43,338 bases of DNA from Saccharofermentans sp. (lineage in GTDB: Bacteria; Bacillota; Clostridia; Saccharofermentanales; Saccharofermentanaceae): assembly GCA_024684815.1 (NCBI GenBank), contig JAIKWL010000051.1:1-43338 (forward strand), written 5' to 3'. Under the pieces are notes generated by a model that was not told the DNA's origin, searched no databases, and saw only the letters and a program-made list of their open reading frames with translations. The position numbers and the translations under genes are program-made. Of the stretch, positions 41,261 through 43,338 are shown piece after piece (position 1 is the stretch's first letter; every line of letters begins with the position of its first letter).

Positions 41261-42016
41261 TCAGTCAACTATTTCCAAAGGTTCTGAGAAAGAAGACTTC
41301 CTTCCGTTTTTCAGGATATATATGGAAAACATCAGCTGAATGACCGCAAGGGTAACACTTGCAAATAAAACAACATATTCCACAAAGTTTTCCGTCTTGC
41401 TGAAACCTGTTGATTCACTGAAAATAAGCACGGAATAAATGCACAAGTATAATGATAAGACGATCAAGGAACTTAAAGGGCTCAGCCATAACAATTTCAG
41501 TTCAGCTTCCCTGTGTTTATTCTTAATGAAAATGATCAGCAGTATGACTGTAACAGCAATACCGGGGATCAGATTAAGTATATTTGAAAAATAACCGTAA
41601 TTGACCGTGTCACCGATCCTCCGGTAAGATAAGACATTCTGCATCAAAAATGAATTGATCAGAGTTGAACCGAGCTTAACTGAAAGCAGGACGATCAGCA
41701 CCGAGAACTTAATACCGTAACTGTACTTTGCATAAAGGAATAACATTACTGTGGCTGCAGAAGAGAATATAAATGCCATAACGCTCTTGTACAAAGCAAA
41801 CCTCGAAAGAAAGACCGCTCCGCCATATCTTGCCAGCAATACATAGATCACATCAAGGATACTCTCCAGCGCACATACTGCGATCCATATACCGAGCAGC
41901 TTAGTTGCCTTGTCTTTGTTGCAGATGATGATAATGCCCAGGACTAATGCAGCAGCATAAAGGGCAGGCTTGCCGTATTCACTCAAGTAATAAGACAATA
42001 TTAAAAACAGATCCAT
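41261..42016 (-). CDS. Multi-pass membrane protein, unknown function
   Basis: A 251-residue protein with about seven hydrophobic helices (around residues 17-35, 40-60, 75-95, 103-120, 145-163, 175-197 and 212-235), a short N-terminus and a polar tail NGRKSSFSEPLEIVD. The seven-helix layout recalls sensor or receptor modules without the output domain, but no family is recognised. GAGGAG precedes the ATG. Its promoter (42054-42081) lies between it and the ECF S component. The stop codon is part of a perfect TGATCCGGATCA palindrome. Confidence 0.75.
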   Translation of the reverse strand: MDLFLILSYYLSEYGKPALYAAALVLGIIIICNKDKATKLLGIWIAVCALESILDVIYVLLARYGGAVFLSRFALYKSVMAFIFSSAATVMLFLYAKYSYGIKFSVLIVLLSVKLGSTLINSFLMQNVLSYRRIGDTVNYGYFSNILNLIPGIAVTVILLIIFIKNKHREAELKLLWLSPLSSLIVLSLYLCIYSVLIFSESTGFSKTENFVEYVVLFASVTLAVIQLMFSIYILKNGRKSSFSEPLEIVD

Positions 42017-42053
42017 ACTTACCTTATCTCCTCTTATTCCGGATTTGTCAGAT

Positions 42054-42081
42054 AGTATAAACCATAATATGACACACGCAA
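42054..42081 (-). promoter_or_regulatory. Promoter of the 41261-42016 membrane protein gene
   Basis: Minus strand TTGCGT (42076-42081), 16-base spacer, TATACT (42054-42059). The -35 equals that of the vor promoter. Confidence 0.5.
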
Positions 42082-42103
42082 AATACCGCCCGGTCAGCGT
42101 GAA

Positions 42104-42622
42104 TTATTTCTGTCTCCTGACCTTTATCGCAAAAGTAAGCGGAACAGCGATAACTACCGCCACACCTGCCTGTATGAAATTGAAAGCGACTGAACCTGCA
42201 GCAGCTTCTTTTCCATACATAAACACTTCAAATGCAAAGTATCCGCCAACCATGATCAACTCAGCAACAACACCCGCTGCCAATCTCATTAAGAGACCTG
42301 TCACATTTCTGACGTGCGATCTTGCCATAATAAGGGAAGCGGCAAGTCCCATAAGCCCCTTTATAACAAAAGTGGGGGCAATATATACGGGATAGCCTGC
42401 AATAAGGTCACCTAAAGCCGAACCGATCGCAGCAGGAAAAAATGCCGCCGGACCTATAAAATATGATGCAACAAGGATCACGGCATCACCCAGATTCATG
42501 TAGCCTATTGCCGTGGGTATCCTCAGTTCCGTTCCTATAAAGACTAAAGCCGCGAAAATACCGCATATGGCTATCAGCCTTAGATTTGATTTTGTTTTGT
42601 TATTTCTTTCATTATCTGACAT
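42104..42622 (-). CDS. ECF transporter S component, substrate unknown
   Basis: A 172-residue membrane protein with five to six helices. The motifs ICGIFAALVFIGTELRIP, GYMNLGDAVILVASYFIGP and GSALGDLIAGYPVYIAPTFVIKG are typical of small vitamin-binding S components of energy-coupling-factor transporters. It is not BioY, and ThiT- or RibU-specific motifs are not evident. It starts 5 bases after the HAD phosphatase gene and so is in one operon with it; a phosphatase next to a vitamin transporter could act on the phosphorylated vitamin, which is inference. No riboswitch is visible inside the window because the operon start lies near its edge. Confidence 0.88.
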   Translation of the reverse strand: MSDNERNNKTKSNLRLIAICGIFAALVFIGTELRIPTAIGYMNLGDAVILVASYFIGPAAFFPAAIGSALGDLIAGYPVYIAPTFVIKGLMGLAASLIMARSHVRNVTGLLMRLAAGVVAELIMVGGYFAFEVFMYGKEAAAGSVAFNFIQAGVAVVIAVPLTFAIKVRRQK

Positions 42623-42627
42623 GGTTT

Positions 42628-43284
42628 TTACCTCATAAAACTTCTCAGATCGACAGGGTCCGAACAGAGATTTGAAGCTCCGTTAAGGATAAGGAACTCG
42701 CGGGTCTTGTAACCCCAGGTACAGCTGATACAGCACATTCGGCTGTTTTGCGCAGTCAGGATATCCGTATCGGTATCACCTATATATACAGCTTCGCTGT
42801 TATCAATACTCAGATGATCCAGACATCGTTCCACAGGCTGACTTGACGGTTTCCTTTCCACCCCGTCCACAGAACCGCTGACATAGTCAAACAGGTCCGG
42901 GAAGAAGTGATCTATGAGTTTACGGGCAGGCCCGTCATTTTTATTGGATACACACGCAAGAAGCATTCCGTCGGATTTCAGACGTATGAGAGCTTCCGTA
43001 ATCCCGTTATAAGGATGAGTATTCTCCAGATAATGCGAATCATAATATGCCACATTATCCTTAAGCAGCCTTTGCTTCAGTTCCTCGCTGTATTCTCCGG
43101 GATCTGAATCAAGGCTTCTTTCGATAAACTTTACTACTCCGTTATTGATAAAGGTCTTGACCTCATCTTCTGTCTGAGGTGCAAGACTGTTCATCCTGCG
43201 GGCTGCATTGAGACTTAATGTAAGCCCTCCTATCGTATCAAGGAGAGTTCCGTCAAGATCAAATACCGCTAGTTTGTACCTCAT
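42628..43284 (-). CDS. HAD-superfamily phosphatase (phosphoglycolate phosphatase-like)
   Basis: A 218-residue HAD hydrolase. Motif I FDLDGTLLDT with the nucleophile Asp and acid Asp; motif II CVSNKND; motif III Lys in ERKPSSQPV; motif IV YIGDTDTDILTAQNS. The cap between motifs I and II is the four-helix type of Gph/YqaB-like phosphatases. Substrate is not readable. ATG at 43284 is preferred, with GAGGT 10 bases upstream; a TTG three codons earlier is too close to it. The frame stays open to the window edge, and a different frame ends in TGA just upstream, so a preceding gene may finish within the last 45 bases. Confidence 0.9.
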   Translation of the reverse strand: MRYKLAVFDLDGTLLDTIGGLTLSLNAARRMNSLAPQTEDEVKTFINNGVVKFIERSLDSDPGEYSEELKQRLLKDNVAYYDSHYLENTHPYNGITEALIRLKSDGMLLACVSNKNDGPARKLIDHFFPDLFDYVSGSVDGVERKPSSQPVERCLDHLSIDNSEAVYIGDTDTDILTAQNSRMCCISCTWGYKTREFLILNGASNLCSDPVDLRSFMR

Positions 43285-43338
43285 AACGGTCAATACCTCA
43301 GATTCATGCCCTTCTATCAGTTTTATTGCATATCTTAA

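Noticed and set aside
41252..41263. TGATCCGGATCA palindrome considered as an operator
   Set aside because: It overlaps the stop codon of the membrane protein gene and is not near a start; a 12-base palindrome can occur by chance.

Overview
The window looks like a piece of chromosome from a strictly anaerobic, low-to-mid GC member of the Clostridia (Bacillota), of gut or rumen type. Supporting points are a four-gene ferredoxin-dependent 2-oxoacid oxidoreductase operon, meso-diaminopimelate dehydrogenase, an Ala/Lys-rich protein with a DUF6465-like domain, choline-binding-type cell-wall repeats, ECF-type vitamin S components and strong AGGAGG ribosome binding sites. Species cannot be named from the sequence alone. 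I see no phage, insertion sequence, integrase, CRISPR array or rRNA. No gene-free stretch exceeds 300 bases; the longest are 28959-29212 and 31266-31503, and both hold transcription signals.

Layout. 1-2350: vorD-B-A-C-type 2-oxoacid:ferredoxin oxidoreductase operon (minus strand, last gene cut by the window edge). 2391-4682: nagB and glmM, opposing amino-sugar enzymes in tandem, each with a hairpin terminator, and a perfect 9+9 dyad just before the nagB ribosome site. 4767-6282: SPFH/Band-7 protein ending in zinc ribbons. 6300-8939: ABC exporter pair translationally coupled to a P-loop ATPase. 9013-9688: bioY with a BirA-like operator over its start. 9697-10692: ATP-grasp protein. 10796-11835: ddh. 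11860-14125: ilvE and galM. 14144-15281: acyltransferase-3 membrane protein. 15335-15409: tRNA-Ala(GGC). 15546-17450: sugar-binding-protein-like sensor fused to a degenerate GGDEF domain. 17474-19919: second ABC exporter pair.

20026-26942 is one long minus-strand gene row, leuC-leuD-leuB-ppx-ppk, joining leucine biosynthesis to polyphosphate turnover. The Ppk1 carries an unusual lysine-rich N-terminal tail. 27051-28999: ABC-F ATPase. 29213-30697: secreted cell-wall-binding protein with exactly 60-bp DNA repeats. 30849-31335: Ala/Lys-rich histone-H1-like protein. 31504-35852: NatB-NatA-NatB/CPBP export operon with a permease-protease fusion. 35860-37939: lipoprotein and FAD-dependent dehydrogenase. 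38007-39764: four small orphan proteins, including DUF4291 and TIGR04076 members. 39967-41126: ECF sigma factor with its membrane anti-sigma partner. 41261-43284: a multi-pass membrane protein, an ECF transporter S component and a HAD phosphatase.

Most of this is ordinary clostridial housekeeping. The points most worth a second look are the leu-ppx-ppk row together with the two lysine-rich tails (Ppk1 and the H1-like protein), the nagB dyad, the bioY operator, the HTH-less sensor with a GSDNF site, and the ABC operon that carries an extra soluble ATPase. Starts given here were chosen by ribosome binding site and often lie downstream of the longest open frame.
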